DNA of 64,000 bases from a virus. The translations under genes and the position numbers were made by a program. The stretch covers positions 34,867 to 98,866 of IMG/VR virus record IMGVR_UViG_3300028844_002501. One strand, 5' to 3'. This document shows positions 36,601 to 44,904 of the stretch, one piece after another. The notes beneath the pieces are model-generated. The model worked only from the letters and a program-made list of their open reading frames with translations. It made no database searches and was not told the DNA's origin. Within the stretch, counting starts at the first letter, position 1; every line of letters begins with the position of its first letter.

Positions 36601-38410
36601 TTCTGCTGACACGATGTCTGGTTATGATATTACTGTGGGTGCGGGTCGTACAATTGATGTTTCTTCAGGTACAATTACTTTGGCTGATAACCAGATTTCT
36701 GGTAATAAAGTCCACAGTGGTACTATCTCTGACTTTGCGTCAACTGGTATTGATGATAATGCAACTTCAACGAAGTTAACATTGTCAGACACTACTGCAA
36801 CATTTGGTGTAAATGGTGACTTCGGTTCTAACACACTAGATGCAGGTGCTTCTACTTTAGCATCATTATCTGTAACAGGTAATGCTTCTGTAAGTGGTAA
36901 CCTAACAGTTTCAGGTTCAGTAACTACTACTCTATCTGAAACAGTGAACATTGAAGATAACGAAATCGTTCTTAACTCAAACGAAACTGGCGCTCCTTCA
37001 CAGGACGGTGGTGTTGTTGTAGAACGTGGTACATCTGACAATGCGGCACTAAACTGGAACGAAACTTCAGACAAGTGGGAACTTAATGTAGGCGCGGCTA
37101 AGGCTGACTTACATGTAGCAGACCTAACTGTTTCTGAAATCGCTCTAACAAACGCACTTCCATTATCAATGGGTGGTACGCATACTGATACTTCAGGTTT
37201 TGCGGCTGATTCAATGATGACAATGGACGGTTCAGGCGCAGTATCAGAACTTGCTAAAGGTTCTAACTCGACTGTACTTAAAGTTGCGGCAGACGGTACT
37301 CTTGGTTACGGTAAAGCAGATTTAACTGCTGACGTAACTGGCACTCTTCCTATAGCGAATGGTGGTACAGGTATCACATCAGCAGGTTCTGATAATAAAG
37401 TTATGATGTCAGACGGTTCTGCATTAGGTATGGAATATGTACAGCATGTACGTAATTCATCTGGTGTAGTTGCGTTAGACGGTTCAGGCGTTACTTCAGG
37501 TTCTGGTGAATATGTTGCGATTACTAACGCAACTGGTAAAGTAACACTAACTGCCAAAAACGCGGCTAACTCTGGTGCTGTAGATATGTATCTACAAGGC
37601 CAAGGCGGCGGTGATGTATTTATTGTTGGTCAATCTGGCGAAGCCTTAATTCAAGGTGAAGACGATACAGACTTAACAGTTGCAGGTGGTGATGCTTCAG
37701 GCGCCGATGCTGGTGACTTAATCATCAAAGGTGGTAACGGAACAGGCGGTAACGCTTCAGGTTCAGTTGTCATTAAAGGTGGTAATGGTGGCTCAGCAGA
37801 CGGAAACGTACAGATTAAAGGTGCAGATGACACAACAATCGCTACTTTTGTAGAGACTGGTAGTGCAACTGACTCTTTAACTGTTACTAACGGTACTGGC
37901 GGTGTAGAACTAGCAATGGCTGGTGGTACAAACGTCAACATGACATTGGCTCCAAAAGGTTCAGGTATTATTCTTGCTCCTTCGAACTATGACATGTCAT
38001 CTGCGGCAGATGAAGCCCTAGCAACTAAAGAATATGTAGATGACAAAGCGTCAACTTCAGGTTCTTCTGGTACTAGACGTGTATCATTTACTGCTAATGG
38101 TTCTTCATCATTCACAATCGGCACAATGGCTAACATTTCAGGCAAGTCTTACTATGTAAAACGTGTTACTGCTAAAGTTACTACTCCGTTTGTTGGTGCT
38201 GATGAGTTAATCGTTTCTGACGGTACAAATACTCTAATGTCTACAACTGAGGCTGACCTTTCTGAGGGCGGTTTGTATATTGTTGACTTAGGTTTTGAAG
38301 ATGCAACAACAGGTGGTGCAACTATTACTGGTACAATCCAGAATGGCGGCGCATCTGCTTCACCTACAACTGGTGTTGTGATTGTTACTGTAGAATACAA
38401 GCAAATCTAA
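33647..38410 (+). CDS. Giant repetitive tail fibre/adhesin protein (1587 aa)
   Basis: A 1587-aa fibre. Residues about 60-190 hold a domain common in marine phage fibres (GLDVKQSVRAASTGNVT, then SGDRVLLKNQ and NGIYVWNGS). The centre is built from repeats of roughly 30 residues with the core INGGAVDGTIIGANSSAAGTF, most regular around residues 780-930. Two LTV/IERG/WNE modules lie near 590-660 and 1085-1150. The C-terminal 110 residues start RRVSFTANGSSSF and end VTVEYKQI. The repeats suggest a long beta-structured shaft. It is a single-gene unit with its own promoter and terminator. Confidence 0.75.
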   Translation: MADIKNFGIRGIGSDVQFGKSGGRVVYDSGNSLFKVTTDGSTLGNMNVATPTSDNHAANKSYVDSVASGLDVKQSVRAASTGNVTISGPGASVDGVSLSSGDRVLLKNQSSGSENGIYVWNGSASAMTRATDMDGAAEFVGSFFFVEEGTINSDQGFVCSTDGTITVDTTAIAFTQFTGTGQLTAGNGLSKSGNTFNVNVDDVYVKIDGSDNLTVKGTTTTGQVLRSDGSGGVAYGAVNLTSSDAVTGALPLTNGGLGVDASDAAGKITARSNLGLGSMATQDAGSVAITGGSVDLSSGTLTLANDQISGDKISGGTIDSANLSGGAGKTISGFDVTIASGKTLDVDGAVDIDASSGNMDGVAIGGTTSAAGTFTTMQSDSVDINGGAIDGSTIGANVAAAGTFTNVDATGTIKTDTLDNYSGTNIAVNAPLDVTGDVGVTGSVTATVAMVSDTISERTGAAGVTVDGVLLKDNGVTATGTSNLTTATIGTADINGGAVDGTIIGANSSAAGTFTTMTTASASITGGSVSGTNVNMTGQTLTLANDQLSGDKIDGGTISNFASTGIDDNADQTVLTLGADESASFAGAVTVTGDLTVNGTLTSINTTNTEITDNTIVLNNGESGAGVTEGSAGITIDRGTADDATFLWNETTDKFEFKVGSSLADLTVASLAMTGIDVDTIGDLSGGGITVNDAINFDGAATFDTTIGVDTINELSSGVGVTVDSVLLKDGKVTGSLTAEAGDTVDVSAATLTLADNQISGDKVEGGTIAGITITNLVATSADINGGTVDAAVIGGATSAAATFTTMASDSVNIDGGAVDGTIIGANTSAAGTFSTLTSASADINGGAVDGTIIGAAASAAGTFTTMTSDTVDINGGAIDGVTLSSSSVNIDGGAVDGTVIGANSSAAGTFSTLTSASAALTGGTATGMTTVTATNLNSGNATITGGSISGTSIDLTGQTLTLGNDSISGDVIHNGTISGASLAGSADTMSGYDITVGAGRTIDVSSGTITLADNQISGNKVHSGTISDFASTGIDDNATSTKLTLSDTTATFGVNGDFGSNTLDAGASTLASLSVTGNASVSGNLTVSGSVTTTLSETVNIEDNEIVLNSNETGAPSQDGGVVVERGTSDNAALNWNETSDKWELNVGAAKADLHVADLTVSEIALTNALPLSMGGTHTDTSGFAADSMMTMDGSGAVSELAKGSNSTVLKVAADGTLGYGKADLTADVTGTLPIANGGTGITSAGSDNKVMMSDGSALGMEYVQHVRNSSGVVALDGSGVTSGSGEYVAITNATGKVTLTAKNAANSGAVDMYLQGQGGGDVFIVGQSGEALIQGEDDTDLTVAGGDASGADAGDLIIKGGNGTGGNASGSVVIKGGNGGSADGNVQIKGADDTTIATFVETGSATDSLTVTNGTGGVELAMAGGTNVNMTLAPKGSGIILAPSNYDMSSAADEALATKEYVDDKASTSGSSGTRRVSFTANGSSSFTIGTMANISGKSYYVKRVTAKVTTPFVGADELIVSDGTNTLMSTTEADLSEGGLYIVDLGFEDATTGGATITGTIQNGGASASPTTGVVIVTVEYKQI
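35980..36420 (+). repeat. Tandem coding repeats in the fibre shaft
   Basis: Several consecutive copies of a roughly 90-nt unit encoding (S/D)INGGAVDGTIIGAxxSAAGTFTT. The copies differ mostly by synonymous changes and small substitutions, as expected for an expanding or recombining shaft. Confidence 0.75.
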
Positions 38411-38455
38411 TTTGTGAGTAATCTAAGGTAATTATTACCATCATGGTGATAATAG

Positions 38456-38483
38456 AAAGGGGGACTTCGTGTTCCCCTTTTTT
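38456..38483 (+). terminator. Intrinsic terminator after the 1587-aa fibre
   Basis: AAAGGGGGAC/GTTCCCCTTT 10-bp stem with one G-T pair and a TTCGT loop, then T6. A separate near-perfect 11-bp hairpin (ATTATTACCAT/ATGGTGATAAT) lies just upstream at about 38431-38453. Confidence 0.9.
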
Positions 38484-38526
38484 ACGTCTACAGAAAAGTA
38501 CAAAACATAGTAATATTTGCATATTA

Positions 38527-38535
38527 GATAAATAC
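38527..38535 (+). promoter_or_regulatory. Late promoter of the 610-aa fibre gene
   Basis: GATAAATAC, 77 nt before the ATG at 38612. A small TTAC/GTAA hairpin follows directly. Confidence 0.75.
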
Positions 38536-38611
38536 TTACAGAAGTAAAATCTTTAACGACAGACTTAATTTATTAGGGCTGACTTTATAAACAGAACGTT
38601 GAGGAACGATA

Positions 38612-40444
38612 ATGGCTGTAACTATTAATGCAAAAGGGACCAGTGTCCCTTATTTTAAGATTGGTAAATCTGGAACTACCTTCTATCAAGGAGATTCCGA
38701 CCCGAGTGGTACTTATACAATAAACGCAAATGATGTTTGGTTTGATACATCAAACAACACGGTAAAATTTCGTGTATCAAATGCTTGGTCAGGTATAACA
38801 ACTGCCTCAGACTTAACTGTAACCGGTGACTTAACAGTTCAAGGTACAACTACAACCGTAAACTCAACAGAGATACAAGTTCAAAATTCTTTAAAGTTTG
38901 AAGGCGCAACTTCAAATGATTATGAAACAACTTTAACAGTTGTTGACCCAACCGCAGACCGAACTCTTCAATTACCAAATGCGACAGACACATTAGTTGC
39001 AAGAGCAACGACAGATACGTTAACAAATAAAACTATAGATTTAGACTCAAATACAGTCTCAGGTACACTTGCAGAATTTAATACTGCTATGCAAGATGAT
39101 AGTTTTGTTTCTTTAACAGGAACAGAAACACTCACAAATAAAACGTTAACATCACCTAACTTAAATGCTCCAGTGTTTGGCACAGGCACAAGTAGTCCAT
39201 ATTTTACAGAAGTTAGATTTAATACTTCGAATATGATGAAGTTTAATCAGATGTACACAGGTGCATCTACTGGCTCATACTTTGACCCAAATGAATATCA
39301 AAAAGTTGTTACTATTATCCCAGCAGGTAATAGTGAAAACTATCAAATTATTGGACGAATTACGGCACAAAATGCTGGCGAAACACATATAGTAAATTTC
39401 AATGCCGCACTCAGAAGTGGTGACCCATTACCAGATTTAAGTTGGACTGTAGAGTATTCAGAAGAATATAATGGGCAAAGATATATTGACCCACAGTTAT
39501 GGACAAAAGAAACAACTACTGCTGGATTTGTTTTTGCATTTAAAGTACTATCAAGGATATATGGAACAGTAACAGTTGACATGGATGTTATTCCAAGAAC
39601 TAGTTCTTTATTAAGTAATGTTTCAGTTAATAGCACACAGAATAGTGAACAATCATCTGTAGATACTGGCTATACTGCAAATGATATGACTAGAGTGCTT
39701 AGAAGACAAGGTACAACACATACATTCTCAGGAAATATATTACCAGATACTACTGAAACATATGATATTGGTTCAAGTACAAATCGATTTAATGACATCT
39801 ATCTTGCTGGTAGCACAGTTGATATTGGTGGTACAAAACTTTCTAAAGATAGTGACGGCAATATCGATATTAAAGATTCAAGTGATGTTAGAAAAACAAT
39901 CAAAGCCGCGGCGATTGAATTATATGATACTGACGGTAAAAAGATTAAAATTGAACGTGATGCTACGACAGGTAAAATGAAATCACGTAAGTTTGATTCG
40001 AGCGGTAATGCTGAATCCGATACAGATGATGTTTTAGAATTAATAGACGACAAGACACCAAAATTAGGTGGTGATTTTGATGTAAATGACAATAAGATAA
40101 CATCAACATCGAATGGCGATATTACAATAGCACCACATGGAACTGGTAATGTAAACATTACAAGCACAGGTGCTATCGTTATGCCAGTAGGAACAACAGC
40201 ACAACGACCAGGAACAGCAGTTGTTGGCATGATGCGTTTTAATTCTGACATAGATTCTTTTGAAGGTTATAATGGTGTATTTTGGGTTAAACTTGGCGGC
40301 ATGACTCCATCAAATGATTCCAGAGACAATGGTTTAATTACTGATACTGAAGTCTTTGATGTAGACTATGGTGCTATTACTGATACTGATACAGCCTCGT
40401 ATACACTAGATAGAGGTCTTGTATCTAATAGTGACACAGTATAA
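38612..40444 (+). CDS. Tail fibre/structural protein (610 aa)
   Basis: A 610-aa member of the fibre array. It contains the LTVQGTTTTVNS module near residue 75, the TLTNKTIDLDSNTVSG / TETLTNKTLTSPNLNAP repeats typical of marine phage fibres at about 130-195, and a PGTAVVGMMRFNSDIDSFEGYNG segment near 530-555. The last 40 residues contain NGLITDTEVFDVDYGAITD, a motif echoed by the small protein at 60718. It has its own late promoter; the next gene also has one. Confidence 0.72.
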   Translation: MAVTINAKGTSVPYFKIGKSGTTFYQGDSDPSGTYTINANDVWFDTSNNTVKFRVSNAWSGITTASDLTVTGDLTVQGTTTTVNSTEIQVQNSLKFEGATSNDYETTLTVVDPTADRTLQLPNATDTLVARATTDTLTNKTIDLDSNTVSGTLAEFNTAMQDDSFVSLTGTETLTNKTLTSPNLNAPVFGTGTSSPYFTEVRFNTSNMMKFNQMYTGASTGSYFDPNEYQKVVTIIPAGNSENYQIIGRITAQNAGETHIVNFNAALRSGDPLPDLSWTVEYSEEYNGQRYIDPQLWTKETTTAGFVFAFKVLSRIYGTVTVDMDVIPRTSSLLSNVSVNSTQNSEQSSVDTGYTANDMTRVLRRQGTTHTFSGNILPDTTETYDIGSSTNRFNDIYLAGSTVDIGGTKLSKDSDGNIDIKDSSDVRKTIKAAAIELYDTDGKKIKIERDATTGKMKSRKFDSSGNAESDTDDVLELIDDKTPKLGGDFDVNDNKITSTSNGDITIAPHGTGNVNITSTGAIVMPVGTTAQRPGTAVVGMMRFNSDIDSFEGYNGVFWVKLGGMTPSNDSRDNGLITDTEVFDVDYGAITDTDTASYTLDRGLVSNSDTV

Positions 40445-40460
40445 TTATACGACAAATTTA

Positions 40461-40469
40461 GATAAATAC
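40461..40469 (+). promoter_or_regulatory. Late promoter of the 136-aa protein gene
   Basis: GATAAATAC with an ACTATT/AATAGT hairpin overlapping its 3' edge; predicted start 40474, 23 nt before ATG. Confidence 0.7.
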
Positions 40470-40496
40470 TATTAACAATAGTTTGGAGATATTATT

Positions 40497-40907
40497 ATGG
40501 CAAGAATACACGGAGCCGCATCGGCAAGTGAAGCAGTTTCAGGAAATCTTAACTTTTACACAATGTATGTAACTGAGAAAGTAAACGCAGTTCCAGGAGT
40601 GGATATTGATGCTACTGGTGATATATTAGACCAAACACAGCAAAACTTAGATGATATTGTAAATATTATATCATTAGTTGCACAACCTATCATTATGAAT
40701 GCTCCGGTTCAAGTATCACTTGGTGGTGTTGCTCCAACACTAACAGGCAATGGTTATGCTTTTAAATTTGCTGTAGAGCATGGACAAGTTTTTGAAAGAG
40801 GAGGCGATAATGTCTCAATCTTAAAAGAAATATTCTTTGGTACAACAATTGACGGAGTTACATTAGAACCCGCAAATGTAGAATTTGTAATGTCAGATAT
40901 ACTTTAA
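40497..40907 (+). CDS. Unknown 136-aa protein at end of fibre array
   Basis: A 136-aa protein with TTGGAGAT before ATG. It begins MARIHGAASASEAVSGNLNF and has a central hydrophobic segment (DIVNIISLVAQPIIM) followed by beta-like sequence ending EFVMSDIL. No family recognised. A private late promoter and a terminator suggest a virion or fibre-accessory protein. Confidence 0.7.
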   Translation: MARIHGAASASEAVSGNLNFYTMYVTEKVNAVPGVDIDATGDILDQTQQNLDDIVNIISLVAQPIIMNAPVQVSLGGVAPTLTGNGYAFKFAVEHGQVFERGGDNVSILKEIFFGTTIDGVTLEPANVEFVMSDIL

Positions 40908-40930
40908 TTATTTTATTAAGATTTAAAATG

Positions 40931-40960
40931 AAAAAGGGAACCGAAAGGCTCCCTTTTTTT
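40931..40960. terminator. Bidirectional terminator: 136-aa gene (+) and RNA C (-)
   Basis: AAAAAGGGA and TCCCTTTTT form the outer stem, with an inner CC-GAAA-GG hairpin. T7 follows on the plus strand; TTTTTCATTTTAAAT follows on the minus strand, ending candidate RNA C. Confidence 0.88.
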
Positions 40961-41180
40961 ATATAAAGTAAAATAGGTAGGACTTGGTTACACCTACAAG
41001 CACGGACCGAAATACCATTTCTAAACCGTACAACCTAACCCCGAAAGTGACTTCGATGTGACTCCCTCCGTTTTCCGGGTAAAGCCTGGGTACCACCCCT
41101 GGTTAGTCAAGTTCGACTCTTTTGGTAGGAGCCTCTTCCTTGCACTATTAACAAAAGTTAATTAGACTTTTGCTACTTAT
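40935..41180 (-). ncRNA. Candidate noncoding RNA C (about 245 nt)
   Basis: On the minus strand a consensus promoter and an intrinsic terminator bracket about 245 nt with no reading frame worth calling. Hairpins include CAAAAGT/ACTTTTG near 41151-41173, AGTC/GACT near 41105-41120, GGGT/ACCC near 41090, a nested ACGG-GAAAT/ATTTC-CCGT arm (about 41005-41035) and GTAGG/CCTAC near 40977-40997. CTAACC and GGTTAG could close a long-range helix. The composition is GC-richer than the flanks, as expected for a structured RNA in an AT-rich genome. Function unknown. Confidence 0.6.
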
Positions 41181-41186
41181 AATACT

Positions 41187-41215
41187 AATATAGCACAAGT
41201 GATTCGCTTTGTCAA
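41187..41215 (-). promoter_or_regulatory. Sigma70-type promoter of candidate RNA C
   Basis: Minus strand: TTGACA (41215-41210), exactly 17 bp, TATATT (41192-41187). It begins 13 nt after the stop of the upstream gene. Confidence 0.8.
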
Positions 41216-41228
41216 CAACTTTTTTTAA

Positions 41229-41927
41229 TTATTTGAATATTTTTTTGATAGTTGAGCAGAAGTTGTTCCCTTTCGGCTCAGTAGGTAATGAATTCTCTTC
41301 TATCCATTCAGGAAACTTCTCAAACAGTGTTTTCCACTGAATCATTTCATTATATAAATCTACTATTCTTTTTAGATGCTCAGTGGTGTTTGGATAGTTA
41401 TGTTCAGTTTTCAATTTATTGACTCTTTGTTTACATTCATTCAAATCTGCCAAATCACGGTCAACTGCTACATTTATCTTTTCAAAAGATTCAGCATCTT
41501 TAAATTTGTTAATTAAGAATATGTGATGCTTATTCTTTGGCTTGCCATCATAAAGAAACATAATCTCTTGTAAATCATAATATAATGCTTTGACTGGATT
41601 AATACTTTCTCTGTATCTTTTCATTATTTCTTCGATAGCAAATTCTGAACCTTCAGTAGATAAGTTTTCGAGTACACTTATAGCCAGTATATTAATACGC
41701 TGGCTACTTGCGGATAATGCTTTCTTTGATTCTTCTTTGACTTTCGCAATCACAATGTCAACAAGACGTGCTTCGGTAACATCTAAATCTCTCTTTAGAT
41801 ATTCTACATGTCCTGGACTCGAATGAATGATTGTTCTTCTTAGGCTATCTGAAACTCTGTCACCTTTAAGAACTTTTTTACAGTCACGGATGAATCTTTG
41901 TCTTTCTAAATTAATAATATGATTCAC
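41229..41927 (-). CDS. Unknown 232-aa helical protein
   Basis: A 232-aa charged, helical protein with a GTG start preceded by GAGGAG. It contains LERQRFIRDCKKVLKG at the start, long Lys/Glu-rich helices in the middle and a basic C-terminus (STIKKIFK). No motif or family is recognised. A weak late-like CCTAAATAA lies about 30-40 nt upstream of the start. It lies downstream of the Nudix gene and upstream of RNA C on the same strand. Confidence 0.65.
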   Translation of the reverse strand: MNHIINLERQRFIRDCKKVLKGDRVSDSLRRTIIHSSPGHVEYLKRDLDVTEARLVDIVIAKVKEESKKALSASSQRINILAISVLENLSTEGSEFAIEEIMKRYRESINPVKALYYDLQEIMFLYDGKPKNKHHIFLINKFKDAESFEKINVAVDRDLADLNECKQRVNKLKTEHNYPNTTEHLKRIVDLYNEMIQWKTLFEKFPEWIEENSLPTEPKGNNFCSTIKKIFK

Positions 41928-41980
41928 TGGGTCTCCTCAAAACTTCTCTTACAGTATTATTTAGGAGTAAATAGTGGATA

Positions 41981-42418
41981 TCAAAGTGACGATATAATAT
42001 CTTTTATAATTTTTAATTTCTTTTTTCGAAACAATGTACGTCTTGTTCCAGGATGTAGTGGTTTGGGTATATAATCTGCTTCTACCCATGTATATCCACC
42101 AGATTCATAATTCAATGTTGGTATAAATTCATTTTCTACTAGTACTACAAAAGAGTAGTAACTGAACTCTGAATTTCGTGTATGATATTGGTCTAGGGGA
42201 TATATTTTAACAACATCATCTTCAATATTTAAATCGATTTCTTCGGATAGTTCACGTAATAGGGCTTGTGCTATATTTTCATTTTCTTCAACTTTACCAC
42301 CAAAGAATGCCCAGTTTCTAGGAAACGAACCTTCTATTGTTCTTTGTTGAAGAAGTAGTCTATGAGTGTCTTTAGCGATGATGCAACCACCAGTCGCTCT
42401 AATCTTTGATACTTTCAT
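41981..42418 (-). CDS. Nudix hydrolase
   Basis: A 145-aa Nudix pyrophosphohydrolase. The complete Nudix box G-x5-E-x7-RELSEE is at residues 41-60 (GKVEENENIAQALLRELSEE), supplying the metal-binding glutamates. The ATG at 42418 overlaps the gp15 stop in TAATG, and the family normally begins just before such a KIRATGGCII strand, so the start is preferred over the in-frame codon 30 nt upstream. The substrate cannot be told; phage Nudix enzymes act on nucleotides such as dGTP analogues, NADH or mRNA caps. It is expressed with the neck genes. Confidence 0.88.
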   Translation of the reverse strand: MKVSKIRATGGCIIAKDTHRLLLQQRTIEGSFPRNWAFFGGKVEENENIAQALLRELSEEIDLNIEDDVVKIYPLDQYHTRNSEFSYYSFVVLVENEFIPTLNYESGGYTWVEADYIPKPLHPGTRRTLFRKKKLKIIKDIISSL

Positions 42419-43794
42419 TACGGAGTCGTTACTAATTCTAGCCTCCAATAACCACCTTCATATATTCCTTGATATGTATCAGTCCATTCACCCTTTTCAA
42501 ACTTGAATTGTTGTGTTGTGAATGTATTTTGTACATACTCTCGTGTAGAATTAGAACTAGCATCGAAACTTTTTACCCATTCTGTGCCATTATATTCTAT
42601 GATGTCATTAGCAGAAACATCAATGCCCCATACACTACTACTATCAGCCTTATTCAATGTTAAATATCGTTGACCCATTGCGACATTAGGAATATTATTA
42701 AATCCTGGCTTTGCTGTAGAGGCATTAATAATTCTGTCTACGGCAGTCACAGTGTTTGTTGGTAGAGTGTCAGTGTCAATTGTAAATGCAAGTGTATCTA
42801 CTGTGCCAGTAGACGATAATGTTCCGATAACATCAGCATTAAGGTCTTCTATTTCACCATGATATTTTAATCTAAGCCTTGATACACCAGAATCTAGTGT
42901 TCCGTAATTCTTAAGAACGGTGTCCCATGAAATACTAGCATCATAATTTCCATTTGCATATGGTTTAGCAAATACGTCTGAACCATCTTGGTATATTTTT
43001 AATGCATAGTTATCTGGTGTAACGATTACACTCGATTGTGCATTTAAATCTGCAAAAAACTCAAAGGCATCTGGGTCATAATCAATGCTATCTAAATCTG
43101 AATATGTATAAATGTTATTGATAATATTTCTAATTGTATTTTGTCTTGTTACTTGTGCTGGTGGATTAATCCAAACAGGGATTTGGAATATCATTGTTGC
43201 AATATCAATTTGGTCTTCAATGCCTGCAGGTATTCCTCTGCTTGTCCACTGTAAGTCAGTCATTTCTACTGTAGTGATTGTTGTCCAATCTATTGGATTA
43301 TCGTTATGTTGAATTTCTAATGCTGGATTAAATAGTACTAATATTTGTTCAAGTAGTTGAAGTTTTTGGTCAGTGTTTGAAGTCCAAATATCAACTTGCA
43401 TATTAAGTAAGTATGGAACTGGCATTAATCGTTTTACACTATATTTCTGTCCAGGTTCGCTAGTATAAGCATTTGTAGTAGAATCAAATGCTCTTTCATT
43501 AACACTTACAGCATCATTGAAAAATGGCTCTTGTAGTCTTTGTCTATCTGGTTGTAAACTTTGTACCCAACATGCAATAAATGGGGCAGAGGATACTACA
43601 TTTTCAGAGTTGCCTTTAAGAATAGTTGCCGCCATACGAGATACATCTCCATACCTTGAAGGAACTCGAATATAATAATCAGTTGTGCCATCGTTCATTT
43701 TTCTTCCAGTTTTAACTGTGAAGCCACTGAACATTCTTACAAACTGTAAAATGTATCTTCTAATCTGATTGTCATAGAAATGATTTTGTGCCAT
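42418..43794 (-). CDS. gp15: Tail sheath stabiliser/completion protein gp15
   Basis: A 458-aa protein whose N-terminal part matches T4 gp15, the hexameric ring that caps the finished tail and joins it to the neck. Matching features are FYDNQIRRYILQFVRMFSGF with YYIRVPSRYGD at the start, PYLLNMQVDIWTSNTDQKLQLLEQIL and LFNPALEIQ in the middle, and a WTSRGIP region near residue 180. T4 gp15 is 272 aa; the extra roughly 180 residues here are a beta-rich C-terminal extension. It lies directly downstream of gp14. Confidence 0.82.
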   Translation of the reverse strand: MAQNHFYDNQIRRYILQFVRMFSGFTVKTGRKMNDGTTDYYIRVPSRYGDVSRMAATILKGNSENVVSSAPFIACWVQSLQPDRQRLQEPFFNDAVSVNERAFDSTTNAYTSEPGQKYSVKRLMPVPYLLNMQVDIWTSNTDQKLQLLEQILVLFNPALEIQHNDNPIDWTTITTVEMTDLQWTSRGIPAGIEDQIDIATMIFQIPVWINPPAQVTRQNTIRNIINNIYTYSDLDSIDYDPDAFEFFADLNAQSSVIVTPDNYALKIYQDGSDVFAKPYANGNYDASISWDTVLKNYGTLDSGVSRLRLKYHGEIEDLNADVIGTLSSTGTVDTLAFTIDTDTLPTNTVTAVDRIINASTAKPGFNNIPNVAMGQRYLTLNKADSSSVWGIDVSANDIIEYNGTEWVKSFDASSNSTREYVQNTFTTQQFKFEKGEWTDTYQGIYEGGYWRLELVTTP

Positions 43795-43795
43795 A

Positions 43796-44803
43796 TTAGT
43801 CTACCTTTGGTCTTACTGCTTTTGACAGATTGACCTTTGAAGTAATAGTGGTTCCATCGTCTAAAACTACTGTTCCACTATTGTTAATAAATTGATTATG
43901 CAATGCATGTCCAACTTCCCATGCTCCATCGTCATCGTTAATTCTGAACCACTTGTTATCTCTATATTGAAATAACCTTGATGGTGTGTAGTCTGTTCTT
44001 AAGAAGTAAGAATCTGCCGCTGGACTATCAGGAAATGTTTTTCCATATGCAACAGTGGCATAGTCTACATCGTCTGGATGATTACTTTGTGTAGCATACT
44101 GTAGATTGTTCGTTCTATAATCCCAGTATTTTCCAGGAACATTATCTTGTGCTTCTTGTACGACAGCATCAGTAATTTGAAGTTCTTTATTGTATGTTGA
44201 TAAGATATTCTTCAAGTCATCTGCTTCTTCACCAGTACCAAGAATATCTGAGTATTCTTGTGTATCTTGTAATTGTTTACAACGAACACGCCAAATATGT
44301 GGCCACCAACCAGCATCAAATCCTTCAGCACTCTTTGTTGCTTCTTGTACAACCCAATATTGATTTACCGCATCAGGTTCAGTACCATCATTGCCTTCTA
44401 GCATCATGTCTTCACGCATATGAGGAAGTTCGATTACGTCACCAGTCATTAGTTTGCGACCTAGTAGATTAACCATTTCATTTAAATGAAGAGTGAATAC
44501 TTGTTGGTCATTTCCTAAAAACATTCCGAATTGTGATAATTCAAAGTCTTGGTCAGATACAGTGTATACTCCTCTTAAGTCGAATACATCTTTTTCATAT
44601 TTTCTATCACGGTTCTCTAAGAATAACAAGTCTTGTATTGCCGGAGAGGCAGGGTCATAATCTGCTGAACCCTTATCTTGTGAACCGATATACTTATGGA
44701 CCAATAGGGATGTGCCGCCATGGTCAAAATGTGCTTTGACTGTTTTGTCGATAAATTTGTAATCGTTACCCTTTTTAGGATTCCAGAGGCTTAATCTTGC
44801 CAT
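43796..44803 (-). CDS. gp14: Neck protein gp14
   Basis: A 335-aa head-tail neck protein. The segment LLFLENRDRKYEKDVFDLRGVY, then FELSQFGMFLGNDQ and LLGRKLMTGDVIELPHMRED, is the conserved core of gp14-type neck proteins of marine T4-like phages, which join gp13 at the head vertex. It has a strong ribosome site (TGGAGAAAA) and a late promoter on the minus strand. It leads the gp14-gp15-Nudix unit. Confidence 0.8.
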   Translation of the reverse strand: MARLSLWNPKKGNDYKFIDKTVKAHFDHGGTSLLVHKYIGSQDKGSADYDPASPAIQDLLFLENRDRKYEKDVFDLRGVYTVSDQDFELSQFGMFLGNDQQVFTLHLNEMVNLLGRKLMTGDVIELPHMREDMMLEGNDGTEPDAVNQYWVVQEATKSAEGFDAGWWPHIWRVRCKQLQDTQEYSDILGTGEEADDLKNILSTYNKELQITDAVVQEAQDNVPGKYWDYRTNNLQYATQSNHPDDVDYATVAYGKTFPDSPAADSYFLRTDYTPSRLFQYRDNKWFRINDDDGAWEVGHALHNQFINNSGTVVLDDGTTITSKVNLSKAVRPKVD

Positions 44804-44822
44804 AAGTATTTTTCTCCATAAG

Positions 44823-44851
44823 TTGACTTCTTGTTGTATTTATCATATAAT
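44823..44851 (+). promoter_or_regulatory. Sigma70-type promoter of the dioxygenase gene
   Basis: TTGACT (44823-44828), 17 bp, TATAAT (44846-44851). The spacer contains, on the other strand, the late box of gp14. Confidence 0.75.
44836..44844 (-). promoter_or_regulatory. Late promoter of gp14, inside an opposed early promoter
   Basis: Minus-strand GATAAATAC lying wholly between the -35 and -10 of the plus-strand sigma70 promoter, so the two cannot be occupied together. Confidence 0.75.
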
Positions 44852-44873
44852 AGAGTGATATAATTTTAAAATT

Positions 44874-44881
44874 TATAAATA
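44874..44881 (+). promoter_or_regulatory. Second, late promoter of the dioxygenase gene
   Basis: TATAAATA, exact T4 late consensus; predicted start 44887, 18 nt before the ATG. Confidence 0.65.
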
Positions 44882-44904
44882 ACCCTTTAGGAAGGTATAT
44901 AATA

